A stretch of DNA of 64,000 nt from assembly GCA_029216955.1 (NCBI GenBank), contig JANAVB010003400.1:14437132-14501131 (forward strand), written 5' to 3'. The stretch is from Iris pallida (Eukaryota; Streptophyta; Magnoliopsida; Asparagales; Iridaceae). The notes beneath the pieces are model-generated. The model saw nothing but the letters and a program-made list of their open reading frames with translations, was not told where the DNA came from and made no database searches. Both the position numbers and the translations under genes were made by a program. Below are positions 1-10,350 of this stretch, one piece after another; the stretch's first letter is position 1; each line of letters opens with the position of its first letter.

Positions 1-40
1 TTCAAAAAAAAATTAGGGTTAAGGTTTTGAGAAGAGAAGG

Positions 41-540
41 ATGAAGAAATCGGGTCCGAGCAGAAATTACTGGGAGCTCTGCGGAGAAGAAGCCTCCCTC
101 TACTGTACGGGGTCGTCCTGATGGGGAGGGCGGTGTTCTCCTACAGGGCCCTGTTCTGGGTACTGAGGCTAGTGTCGGGCCCCAGCGCCGCGGCGAGCAG
201 GGAGTGCAGGCAGGGGCTGGAGAGGGTGATCGGCCTGGCGCTGGACCAGGCGACGCTGGACGACCTGAACCGGGGTCGTCCTGATGGGGAGGGCGGCGTC
301 TACGACGTGAACCTGGTGGTGAGGCTGGTGAGGGTATTCGTGCTCGGGGCGGAGGAGGAGGGAGAGGGGTGGCGTTGGGCAGGTTGAAGAAGGTCGGGAG
401 GCTGCTCGACAAGTATTTGAGGGAGAGCCTGAACGTGTCTAGGTTCCCCGCGGTGGCCGAGAGCCTGCCCGATTCGGCAAGGGACTGCTTCGACGAGGTC
501 TACAGGGCGCTGGACATCTACCTTGAGGTACATTACTAAT
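41..540 (+). pseudogene. NPH3/RPT2-family (BTB-NPH3) gene fragment
   Basis: NPH3-domain proteins are plant adaptors of CUL3 ubiquitin ligases, named for phototropin signalling. Two blocks match the domain. The first is at about 121-345 ([15 protein letters not shown], then [13 protein letters not shown] and [14 protein letters not shown]). The second, in another frame at 379-531, reads [34 protein letters not shown] and [10 protein letters not shown]. They are joined by a frameshift near 375, and a few residues expected after YLRE are missing. A candidate GT donor follows the GAG codon at 529-531. There is no BTB domain and no C-terminal half. A 24-bp stretch (GGTCGTCCTGATGGGGAGGG and flanks) occurs at 109-133 and again at 273-297, suggesting patchwork rearrangement. 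This is a captured, non-functional piece. Confidence 0.75.
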
Positions 541-631
541 TAGAAGCAAAGGTTGGTTAGGACATTATCAAATTGCATTTCTGACTGAAGATTAGTCACC
601 AGAAAGGTTATTTTGCAATCCAATTGTGCAG

Positions 632-2253
632 GTATTATTGATTGGGGGTTCAACAGGTACAATGCTGGAAGCTCTAGACGTTGTCGGGGATGGTCACAAC
701 GTTCCACTTGGAGAAGTAAGTTCCTAGCTTTGGCTTAGTTTTCTTGAAATTCTAGATACGAGCTTGGCTCTGGTTCCCAGAGTAAACTAGTTGCCAGGTG
801 GGAAGTGTTCTTATTTAAATAAAAACCTGCATGAACAAACTGTTCAGCAATTGACGGAGGAGAACTCATACTTTCCCTAGAGCTAAAAAATGGGCAAATA
901 TAAGATATGAACATGAAAAAACATTTGTAGAATTGATGATGAATGATCATGGTCTTCTTTTTCTGTTTCCCACATATGATGTTGATGTTTTCTTCTTTCC
1001 TATACTAATGAACTCGATGAGATTTTTTTTTTCATACAAAACCAAGTTATATGTGTGTAAATTATTTGTTTATTCTTCCTTGAAATGGTTGATGTGTGGC
1101 TTCTTCTATGTGCTTGTGTCGTATCTCATCATCATCACCTTATCCTTAACCCATCTTAAGGTACTGGCTGCGGAGGATGAGGAAGCTCCATAAATAACTT
1201 GATAAAGTGCTTTTGGCTGGTTGTCTACCTGACTTTAACCTTCTGAGTTTGTATCAAATTCCTAACCAGTTAGCTATGAGCAAGAGAAGGCCTTCACATA
1301 AGACCTAGAAGGCCACTAGGTTGACCTGCCTCTTTTGTCATGCTCTTCAAGCTCATCCAACCAAGGAGCATCCTCAAGGTCCCCTAGACCAGATAAAGTT
1401 TAGACAAAGACATAAGATAATATGGTCTGCATAAAGCTCCTGCTAATTTTCAATTGCAGATTTTTAATTTTTTTTTTACATGCCATAGCTCATCAGTGAT
1501 AAAGCTCACAAAATTTTATGGGGATACCTTTATTATTGCTTTCTTATCTGATACATGATAGATTATAAGTGAAAAACTCCCGTACATCAGAAGTTGCTCA
1601 CCCTTGTTTCATTTGTTTTCTTTATTATGACACCTATGAAATAATTTTTGGCTTCTTTTTACCTCGTGCTTGCATGTTTATCTTTCAGCAAAGTACAATA
1701 TATACTCGTACGTCATCCATCTCTGCTCTTCCTAATTTGGTGGTTCTTTAACTGTTAGCAGAGCTTTGAAGGGAACAATGGCTACATTGCACCATCTTAT
1801 GAAGAGGGAACTTCATCTGGGAGCAAGTTGAAGATGAAACTCAAGGAGTTCCATAAAAGGTATTCTTACCTGTTTGTTATTGGTATCTACCTCATTTATA
1901 TACTTGCTAGGATTTTATGTTCATGCAAACCAAATTTAATTTTGTATTACCTCTGCAGCACTGCATCTTTCACTGCATTGGATAGAAATTATCTCACCCC
2001 ATTCTTTACATCACAAAACGATGACGAGTATGATCCAGGTAAGATTCAGTCCGCATTATATTTTACATGTTGCAACGGTGTGGACATTAAATGATATATC
2101 CTAGTATGGAACTGTGTAACATTAGCTCCCACTAGTCATTGTTTATAGTTTAAAAATGAACTAATACTATGTTTCAATGAACGAGTAGCATGAAAAAATG
2201 CAGGGAAGAATGTTGGTCTTTGGCTGAATGCTCAAGGAGATGAATGCAACCAT
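632..2253 (+). pseudogene. Endosomal Na+/H+ antiporter (NHX5/6 type), C-terminal exons
   Basis: Plant NHX5/6 proteins exchange Na+ or K+ for H+ in Golgi and endosomal membranes. Three consecutive exons of the cytosolic tail are readable with intact splice sites. 632-715 encodes [19 protein letters not shown] and ends at GAA|GTAAGT. 1762-1859 encodes FEGNNGYIAPSYEEG and KLKMKLKEFHK. 1959-2038 encodes TALDRNYLTPFFTSQ and ends at CAG|GTAAGA. The phases match across the introns. A possible further exon begins at 2206 (KNVGLWLNAQGDE); I cannot assign it to NHX. The membrane exchanger domain is absent, and the exons follow an NPH3 fragment, so this is captured DNA inside a CACTA element and not a working transporter. 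Confidence 0.72.
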
Positions 2254-2601
2254 CTATAGGAAACCTTATCATTCTTACTCTTTATTTAGACTCGTTTGTT
2301 TCGTAGAGATTATATTAAATTCTATCATCTTATTATGTCTGTGCTCTAGTCTCTTTTCTAATCTAGAGCACTTAGAGGGGGCTCCATTGTTGGATGGTCT
2401 TAAACTGCATGACTGGCATGGTAGGTTTACCGACTCGCCTATCGGCATTCTAGGTATATGGAAAGGCCCCCTCTTGAACACAGCTACCTTTGCTAGAAAT
2501 TTGTCGCCAGCGTAAAGTTTTGTTGTCACATTCATTAGCTGGTCGTAAAGACTGAATCTTTTGTGGAGCTCTTTTGTGCTCCATAGCCAACCCCATTCTA
2601 A

Positions 2602-3051
2602 GAGCATCTCCAACCCTATTGTGGCTTTGGAAAAAAGTTATTGCCACATAGGAATGACAAAATTTTATTCAAAAGTTCTTCTCCAATGCAATTGTCAAGT
2701 CAATTGTGAAGCTTATGTGGCAAAAATTAAAGAAGACATTGTGAAGTTGATTGTCTTGTTCTAGACAATGCACTTGACAATGTCTTATCTTCCATGTCAT
2801 CAATTATGAATAAAAAATATTAGAAAAAAGAAAGAAGATGAGTAATTGTCTTAAAAGTTGCTTTGGAAGTTGGAAAAAAAATACTTTTTATTGTCTTCTC
2901 AATACTTTTGCATTGGAGAGAGTTTTTCTATCTCATTGTCTTTTGAGATATAATTTTGCCACATAAACAAGACATTGTCTTATGGCTCATGCCATATAGG
3001 AGCCACCTAATACTCACAACACTTAACAAGACAATAGGGTTGGAGATGCTC
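2602..3051. mobile_element. PIF/Harbinger (Tourist-like) MITE, copy 1
   Basis: A 450-bp element with terminal inverted repeats starting GAGCATCTCCAACCCTATTG, flanked on both sides by TAA (2599-2601 and 3052-3054), the usual Harbinger target duplication. It has no coding capacity. A copy about 95% identical by eye lies at 37441-37888, also flanked by TAA, which points to recent mobility. Confidence 0.9.
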
Positions 3052-3544
3052 TAATGGTGGGAGAAAAGGCTTGAATGAGGATGCTGATGATGATATAACA
3101 TACACAGATACGCCCCCTCCAACAACAACAGAAAAAATTAGCCAAAGGTTATAAAGGGGAATCCTGTCAAAAGACCAGGACACTGAGTTATAGAAGGAGG
3201 GTGTCTAGGATATGGTTAATATTAGCGAAGTAGAGAGCTGATGCTAATAAAAAAACAATCTTGCTGATAGGACACAACAGATATGAGAATTTCTGTAGTA
3301 ATTTACTGTGAAATATACTATTGATGGATCTAGTGTGCGATAATGGGTAATGAAGTGGACGGCTTGCATGGCCATGTAGGATAGGTCAAGGCTCGAGAAC
3401 AAGAAATTGGGGTCTAATATCTTATTTAAAAAGAAGAGTCACTCTGGCTGCACTGGAATCTTTATCAATTCCATTGCAGAAACCTGTTGGCCTTCGCATA
3501 CTGTTAAGTAGGAGTTAGCTTATGTTTCTCTTGTTGCCCGATTT

Positions 3545-3546
<2 letters not shown>

Positions 3547-3609
<63 letters not shown>
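3547..3609. repeat. (TA)n microsatellite
   Basis: About 31 uninterrupted TA units, within the CACTA element between the NHX and iPGAM pieces. The surrounding 3055-3742 shows no coding signal. Confidence 0.95.
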
Positions 3610-3611
<2 letters not shown>

Positions 3612-3742
3612 TATCGTTTAAAGTAACCTTGACCCACTCCTGCTTTTGTAACAGGTAAAGTCATAACGCATTTATTCCAGTCTTTATTTTCTATTTGGTC
3701 ATAACGTGATTGATAAGTATTCTTCTCTTGTTTGTTTCACAG

Positions 3743-4105
3743 TGAGACTGTCAAATTTGGTCATGTCACCTTCTTCTGGAATGGAAATTGTTCTGGATGT
3801 TTCAATCCCAGTATGGAAGAATATGTCGAAGTTCCAAGTGATAGTGGAATTACATTCAATGTTCAGCCAAAAATGAAGGCCCTGGAAATCGCTGAGAAGG
3901 TAAGAGATGCTATCCTCAGTGGCAAGTTTGACCAAGTAGACAAACATATGGTCTTCAGAAAAAAGGCTTCAGTTTTTTGGTCTTTAGCTAATTCTCTATG
4001 TACCTACAGGTTCGTGTAAACCTACCTAATGGAGACATGGTGGGACATACTGGTGATATTGAGGCTACAGTTGTAGCTTGCAAGGCTGCTGATGAAGCCA
4101 TGAAG
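3743..4105 (+). pseudogene. 2,3-bisphosphoglycerate-independent phosphoglycerate mutase (iPGAM) exons
   Basis: iPGAM interconverts 3- and 2-phosphoglycerate in cytosolic glycolysis. Two adjacent exons of its C-terminal half are present. Exon 3743-3935 encodes VKFGHVTFFWNGN, EEYVEVPSDSGITFNVQPK and ILSGKFDQ. Exon 4010-4105 encodes VRVNLPNGDMVGHTGDIEA and VACKAADEAMK. The intron between them has GT at 3936 and AG at 4009, and a donor follows at 4106. The reading frame is open, but two normally conserved positions are changed: GNRSGYF in typical plant enzymes reads GNCSGCF here. The downstream YVVTADHGNAEDM exon and the N-terminal half are missing. This is a captured fragment. Confidence 0.85.
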
Positions 4106-5148
4106 GTAATATTTGTAGCTCAAGCCTTTGGTCTATTCAGTACATCAACACTTATTTTGTCATGTGATTTCTCAGCTTCATCTACTTTAATCCAGCACAA
4201 TGCCACAGGAGAATGTTGTGATAGGTCTTTCTTCTAAATTGAAATATGAACACATATATCTAGAACCAACCTTAGTGCCAAACTCGAGATGGGCCAACCT
4301 AGTGATTATGGTCATACTTTCATAGACATTGGCATCTAAGAAATACATCCTCTGTCGGGAAGTGGAAGAAAGAACCTCAGGATTAAACATCTTTTGCTCC
4401 CATGGTGATTTAGAATAAGAAAATGCTAGACTCAATGGATTACTTTAGCTTATGGGTTTATTTTCTACAGGATCTAGTAGGAATAAGTTTAATTTTTGTA
4501 GTTTAGGCAGAGTTTCACATAAAGTGGGACGTGATTAATTAATCAAGAAAAGATTCATGAGCTTACAGTTTCAAGTGTAAATTAATTTCTTAACTATTAA
4601 AATTCCAAGTTCACTAAATCCTAACAAAAAATTACAGTAAAGTGATTACAAACAACCATTATAATATGTTCATAAAATAATCATAAAACATAACCAAAAA
4701 ACAAATGTTCACACAAAGTATAAAACAAAGGAAGGAGACTAAAATCATAGGTTATGTAAGAAAATAAGACGAAGCAGTACAATGTGGATGAGTTATATCA
4801 GGAAGGAAATTGTTGACCTGCTACAATATTAGCTTTAGTTCTCTTTTGTATGTGACATGTAAAGAGTAGCTAGGAAAAAAATGAGTAGAAGTGACCTCCT
4901 AGAATATTAGCTCAACTTATAGAGACTAAATTTGGAGAAGAGATGGATGTAGTGTTAAATAGACCATGGGTGCGTTGTCGGATCTGTGTTGCGTCGAACG
5001 ATGTCCGTGTTAAATAGACCATGGGTGCCTTTTCTTATTCTATTTCTCTTGCCATTGTACCCTGAAATCTAATCAACTCTACTTGTACGATTTTGATTTT
5101 TGTATTAATAGTTGAGCAGTAATTAATTCTGTGACTGGTGAATTGCAG
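4106..5148. other. Intron-like AT-rich DNA inside CACTA 1
   Basis: No coding signal seen. It includes a short direct duplication: GTTAAATAGACCATGGGTGC occurs near 4954 and again near 5009, so the unit is about 55 bp. Confidence 0.5.
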
Positions 5149-5310
5149 GTCCTAACAAATGGCATAGAGGTGAAGCTGCAAAGGAATGCTTTTAGTGTGA
5201 TTGAAGCCCCGACTGGTCTTGAGGAGAACAATGATGTTGAATGTGAAAATATGATGTGGAATGGTTCTGATATATGTATTTGGATGTCCTATTTTGAAAA
5301 AATGTAATGA
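5149..5310 (+). pseudogene. Exon-like segment of an unrecognised gene
   Basis: An AG acceptor at 5147-5148 (TTGCAG) precedes an open frame beginning VLTNGIEVKLQRNAFSVIEA and continuing PTGLEENNDVECENM. It reads like a terminal exon but I do not recognise the family. The frame runs into the CACTA subterminal sequence from about 5270 and stops near 5306, so any original 3' end has been replaced by transposon sequence. It may be a fourth captured gene. Confidence 0.35.
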
Positions 5311-5716
5311 AGATGGTGATATATATTATGTATATTTGTAAATGGATTAAATGGTACTTTATAACATTTAGATGTTTTCTTGTGAATATGGTTCAAAATG
5401 AATGTTTTGAAATTGAATTGAGCAACATTGAGCATTGATCTATAATTTTTTGGAAAGTAATATATAAATGTGCAGAATTGAGCGTTATAAATGTGCTGAA
5501 TTGAGTCTATACAGATTATCTATTCATAACGCTTTCAAACTACGCTGAAAATAAGTGTAGCAGAAACTCATCATATTCATGACGTTTTTATTTATGACGC
5601 TTTTAAAAACATTTATAACACCCGTTTTCATCACGCTTGCTTTGGAAAAAAAAGCGTCATGGTTTGTCATTAATGACGGTTTTTAGCCGTCATTAAAAGG
5701 TATTTCTGTTGTAGTG
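5270..5716 (-). repeat. CACTA subterminal region and terminus (right end of element 1)
   Basis: The reverse complement of this segment is almost base-for-base the same as 24532-24975. It contains repeated GACGCTTTT / AACGC motifs and a short hairpin made from AATGACGG and CCGTCATT next to the terminus. In CACTA families such subterminal repeats are the transposase-binding sites; that role is inferred here. Confidence 0.85.
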
Positions 5717-5925
5717 ACACTACCTCGTCGGGCCCCTCTAGCAACACTGTATCCCCTGTATCATCAGTAGTATCTGCATTATCCCCAGCAGACTCTCCTG
5801 TCAATACTTTTGCAGCTACCTGTGCATCCTCGTCACTCGGTGCCGAGCCGCCAGCAACCACTTCGGCCTCAGCAACCGTATACGGCATCATCCCAAAAGC
5901 CACTTCGGCCTCTGATATTTTTGAA
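5717..5925 (-). pseudogene. Copia-like coding fragment (minus strand)
   Basis: Minus-strand open frame rich in D, T, A and G (GGSAPSDEDAQVAAK, DNADTTDDTGDT, EGPDEV) directly abutting the CACTA end. The composition resembles a Copia leader or a hypervariable pol linker. A TATCAGAGGCC motif on the minus strand at about 5905-5915 resembles a Copia primer-binding site. Assignment is tentative. Confidence 0.3.
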
Positions 5926-6786
5926 CTTTATGTCGCCATTTTGTTTGGAAAAACAAAAGTATGAAACTTTATTGATACAAACTTTGTAAAGATTACAAGA
6001 ATTCTGGGAAAGTACAACTGTAGGAATCCAATCTAGAAGACGATTGCTTTATCCCTTGGACGATGTGAACTTTGAAGACGGTAGCCTCTGAAGTTGAAGG
6101 CAAAAGCCTCGGAAGAATGCAGCAGCACTTGGGCAAGAACTCCTGAACTCTCTGATATTTCTGAACTTTATGTCTGATCCCCTTGAATGAAGACTTGAAA
6201 CTCTAGTTATAGAGTTCTGGAAATAACTAACTTTTAGTTATTCTGGATGGCGCAAGTTGGATTGCGCAGGAACTGGATTGCGCAGCATCAGACTGCGCAG
6301 GCAGTTGTCTGGTCGTGGGCCAACTGTCTTGGACACATGGCATCATTTGATTGAAATGCGCATGATCGTGTGAAGACGATTGCCACGTAACGAGCAATTG
6401 ATGGCATGAATGCCATGTGTACTTTGTCAGTTGTCATGATGAAGTGTGCCACATGAATTGTGCTGACTTCGGATTGCGCTGAGATGGATTGCGCTGGTCT
6501 GGATTGTGCAGGCACTGGATTGCGCTGCATGTACAGCTGTCCAACTACCCTCGAGCGATGTGCGGCACAATAAACGAACAGTCTCCTCGTTCTTTGTGCT
6601 GTCAGCTGTCAGAAAGATTTGATTTTGTCAGATAATGATGACATTGCCACGTCCGCCTGTGCAGTTGAAAGTGTGCGCAGTCTGGTGTGCGCAATCTGAA
6701 TGATGCGCAATCTGATGTCTGCGCAGTTCATTTGAAAGTTGTATTTCTTGATTTTCCGACTTTGTTAATAGGTGCAACTTGATTTT
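5926..6786. repeat. LTR-like non-coding region rich in TGCGCA
   Basis: No gene seen. The motif GGATTGCGCAG and its variants recur at least eight times between 6245 and 6735 on both strands. CTGATATTTCTGAACTTTATG near 6152 repeats a similar stretch near 5911. The region lies between Copia-derived pieces and could be a degenerate LTR, but no paired copy is visible. Confidence 0.35.
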
Positions 6787-7395
6787 TTAGGACCTACACT
6801 CCTCCTCACGGACTGCCTGGTATAACCGATCTAAACTTGGCTGAGAATCCTGAGCCAGAAGATTAGATCGGGTATGACCATACAACTCAGCATTCAACCC
6901 ATACATAAAGTCCTGAAAGTGGTCTTCATACTTCATAGCCTGTAGCTTTGCAGCAAGTTCACCACAGGTACAAGAAGGCAATGGAAAATAAGCAGCTTGT
7001 TCATCCCACAAAGACTGCAAATTTCCAAAGTAGGTTTCCACAGACATCGAAGCCGTCTGTTTACACTCAGCCAAAGTCACCTTAATTTGTTGCTTCCGAG
7101 TGCCATTGCTAACAACAAATCTTTTCTCCAACAAGTTCCACAATGGATAAACCTCCTCAAAGTACGGCAAAGATTTCTTCAGAGACGGATCAATGGTATT
7201 AAGAACCCATATTTGAACCAACAGCGCTTGCACACATCTCGAATCAAGCAATTTACTAGCATCATTAACAGGTTTGATTTCAGTACCTTCCGAAAAGTGA
7301 TTTTCGCCTAGATATCAGGGAGAGACGTATCGACCGAGACCACTCAGCATAGTTCGGTCTATGGAAAATAATAGGAGTAAGATATTTCCTGGTTG
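6787..7395 (-). pseudogene. Copia retrotransposon gag (UBN2/Retrotran_gag_3 type)
   Basis: Gag forms the retrotransposon particle. The minus strand encodes the usual plant Copia gag order: YAEWSRSIRLSLISRRK near 7340, then SKLLDSRCVQALLVQIWVLN, YPLWNLLEKRFVVSNGTRK, LWDEQAAYFPLPSCTCG and FMYGLNAELYGHTRSNLL. Residues of the PLPSCTCG motif are intact. A frameshift near 7300 separates the SRRK block from the rest, and the frame ends at 6787 before any zinc knuckle, so it is broken. It fits with the minus-strand primer-binding site and short LTR at 7927-8050. Confidence 0.82.
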
Positions 7396-7504
7396 ATCAG
7401 CAGAACTCAAAAAATATGATCCTTCGAATTAGGATATTGGGTTGTGTGCACCGCCACCGCCGTCACGAGGAGTAGCTGGACGCAGCTATATGCCATCACG
7501 GATG

Positions 7505-7712
7505 TCGGGTGTACAAAATTTTGTACAAACTCCGACGAATCGGCCGGTTGCTGATGGAGGGGTCGGCGGCGAATCGGCCGCGGTCATGGGCGCCGGCTCT
7601 GGCGCGTAGAGGTCGGGTGTACAAAATTTTGTACAACTCCGATGAATCGGCCGCTGATGGACGGGGTCGGCGGCGAATCGGCCGATCAGGGACACCGGAT
7701 CTGGCGCGTAGA
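7505..7712 (-). repeat. Two-copy tandem repeat in the Copia leader with an 18-bp palindrome
   Basis: Units of about 107 bp at 7505-7611 and 7612-7712. Each starts with the perfect palindrome TGTACAAAATTTTGTACA (7510-7527 and 7618-7635) followed by GC-rich CGGCGAATCGGCCG. The repeat lies between the short LTR and gag, in the position of a retrotransposon leader. The tract 7440-7925 is otherwise GC-rich with no convincing gene. Confidence 0.75.
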
Positions 7713-7926
7713 GGTTGGCGGCGGTTCTGCCCGCGGTCACGGGCGTCAAGCGCGATCGACGTCAGGCGCGGGAGCAGGCGTCAGGCGCAGGAGGGGCGTC
7801 GGCCGCGGTCGGCACCGGATCGGTCAGGCGCGGGGTTCGGCGTCAGGCGCTGTCGGCGCGAGAGCGGGCGTCGGCGGCAGGATCGGCCGCAACGAGGATG
7901 GGGAATAACAGCTAGGTTTTTCTGGA

Positions 7927-7939
7927 GGCTCTGATACCA
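7927..7939 (-). promoter_or_regulatory. Copia primer-binding site (initiator tRNA-Met type)
   Basis: The minus strand reads TGGTATCAGAGCC directly after the LTR end, the standard plant Copia primer-binding site. It fixes the orientation of the element as minus. Confidence 0.85.
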
Positions 7940-8050
7940 TGTAGAATATAATGCCTTGTTCTTATTGATTGGGCTGGTTACAACATATATAGTCTACATG
8001 ATTGTGCTAATGGGCCAGATTTACATTAGTTACAAATATAATCTCTAACA
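7940..8050 (-). mobile_element. 111-bp 5' LTR of the minus-strand Copia element
   Basis: On the minus strand it begins TGTTAGAGATTATATTTG and ends ATTCTACA, immediately before the primer-binding site. TG...CA boundaries are present. The candidate flanking duplication is AATAT at 8051-8055. No partner LTR is visible in the window; it may be beyond the left edge. Confidence 0.75.
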
Positions 8051-8519
8051 AATATCAATAAAGAGTTTGAATTCGTTTCAACTTGTGTTCATTTACTTTC
8101 CGCTGCAAATGAGGACACTCTGTGCGACTCCGTGACCTAGCTCGAATCGGCCGTTTCCGGACTTAGCCTTGCACGGGCGCAACCTAGGCCCGTGCGTCAT
8201 TACCCTTAGCGAGGACGATCGCTCCTACGGGAGCGGGCGTGACATTGGGGAAGTGCCCTTCAACAAGCATGAGGAGATGGGGGAGACGGATGAGAATGAA
8301 CGGAAAGAAGAGGGGAGAGCTCGAAGTAGCTTGGGACGAGAAATGAGGATTTCAAATGTAACACTTAGGGGCATTTGGTATGCGGAATACTATATAGTCA
8401 AAAATTCTATATTCCCATATATCAATTCCAAGTAATTAAATTTTTTGAAAAATTGCATTCCCATGTTTGGCGACTATATGAATATTCCCTAAAAAAGTTG
8501 ATTAAAAAAGATTAAAAAA
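8051..8519. other. No recognisable feature
   Basis: A GC-richer stretch (8100-8340) with an open frame of 88 codons at 8169-8435 that matches nothing I know. Probably retrotransposon debris. Confidence 0.4.
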
Positions 8520-9070
8520 CCCCAAAAACGAAATAACGTCGAGAAGGAAAAAGTAAAAACGACAAAAAACAAAAAAAACGACACAAACAAAAAAAAAAAA
8601 AAAAAATCAAATAAAATGACCAAAAAAATTCAAAAAGGACCAAAACGACAAAAAAACGACCAAAGAAATAAAAGTGGCAAAAAGAAAAAAGAAAAGAAAA
8701 AAACATAAAAGGGAAAAAAAACAAAAAATGACGAAAAATGACAAAACTAAAAGATGACCGAAACGACAAAAAACAACAAAAGTGATAAAAAAAAGCGACA
8801 AAAACGATAAAAAGATTTTAAAAAAAATCAAAAAGCGACGTAAAGAACAAAAATGACCAAAATGACAAAAGACGATAAAAGGTCCCAAAAATGACAAAAA
8901 AAAACCACTACAAAATGACAAAAAGGACAAAAGACGACAAAAAGGGACAAAAACGACACAAAACGATAAAAACGACAAAAAAATGACAAAAATAATAAAA
9001 TAAGGGCAAAAAACGATAAAATGGAAAAAATGATAAAAAATAAAATTATGTTAAAAATGATCAAAAAGAA
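8520..9070. repeat. A-rich degenerate satellite of the type (GACAAAAA)n
   Basis: About 550 bp made almost entirely of runs of A separated by CGAC, TGAC or GATA. The complementary strand gives long Phe/Ser-rich frames that are artefacts. Strong strand asymmetry (A and C over T and G). Confidence 0.9.
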
Positions 9071-9119
9071 AAGAAAATTTAAGCAATTTTTTTTGCTCGG
9101 GCAAAAAGTATATACCCAC

Positions 9120-9366
9120 TAGAGGTGAGCAAATACCGACCGATACCGAAAAATCGACTGATTATCGATTAAAAATATTTCGAAAAACCGAACCGAAATT
9201 ATATACCCATACCGAATTGCCGAACCGACTAAAATATGGTTGTTTTTACAAACAAAAGTTTTGTTTTACAAACAATGGTATAGTGGTAATGATAGCGGTT
9301 TGAGTGTATACTACCAAAAATACCGAACCGAACCGATCATATATATATATATATATTCCATGATTA

Positions 9367-9399
<33 letters not shown>

Positions 9400-9421
9400 A
9401 TATATATATTAATCATGATTA

Positions 9422-9476
<55 letters not shown>

Positions 9477-9670
9477 TATCATGATTATATATATCTATAT
9501 ATATTTATATATATATCTATATATATATATTTATATATTAATCATGATTAATCTATATATCTATATTATTATATATATATATCATATATATATATTATTA
9601 TTATCATGATTATATATATTATATATATATATATATCATATTATATATATATCTAATATCTATAATAATT

Positions 9671-9715
<45 letters not shown>

Positions 9716-9797
9716 TATATATATATATATATATGATCGGTTCGGTTCGGTATTTTTGGTAGTATTACACTCAAACCGCTATCATTACCACTATACC

Positions 9798-9859
<62 letters not shown>

Positions 9860-10047
9860 CGGTTCGGTTCGGTATTTTTGGTAGTATTACACTCAAACCG
9901 CTATCATTACCACTATACCATTGTTTGTAAAAACAAAACTTAAAATATGGTTGTTTTTACAAACAAAGTTTTGTTTTTACAAACAATGGTATAGTGGTAA
10001 TGATAGCGGTTTGAGTGTAATACTACCAAAAATACCGAACCGAACCG

Positions 10048-10104
<57 letters not shown>

Positions 10105-10109
10105 TGGAC

Positions 10110-10140
<31 letters not shown>

Positions 10141-10144
10141 TCAT

Positions 10145-10234
<90 letters not shown>

Positions 10235-10292
10235 ATGATATATATATATATATATAAATATATATATTTATATATATATATATATATATCAT

Positions 10293-10350
<58 letters not shown>

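Larger units (their letters stand above)
1..5716 (+). mobile_element. CACTA (En/Spm-type) transposon 1, right part; left end outside the window
   Basis: The right terminus is seen directly: the last bases read TGTTGTAGTG, the reverse complement of a CACTACAACA terminus. The inner 440 bp match, in inverted orientation, the left end of the complete CACTA element at 24532-28322. A candidate 3-bp target duplication ACA follows at 5717-5719. No CACTA terminus occurs upstream, so the element starts before base 1 or has lost its left end. It has no recognisable transposase. Its cargo is plus-strand exon-intron pieces of at least three host genes, plus a Harbinger MITE and a (TA)n tract. That makes it a non-autonomous gene-capturing CACTA, by inference. 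An alternative is that some fragments were present before the CACTA insertion. Confidence 0.72.

Noticed and set aside
632..4105. A working transporter or glycolytic gene
   Set aside because: Only internal or C-terminal exons of two different genes are present, within a CACTA element.
8512..9064. Long minus-strand Phe/Ser-rich frames resembling membrane proteins
   Set aside because: They come from the A-rich satellite and change with every frame; no start context or homology.
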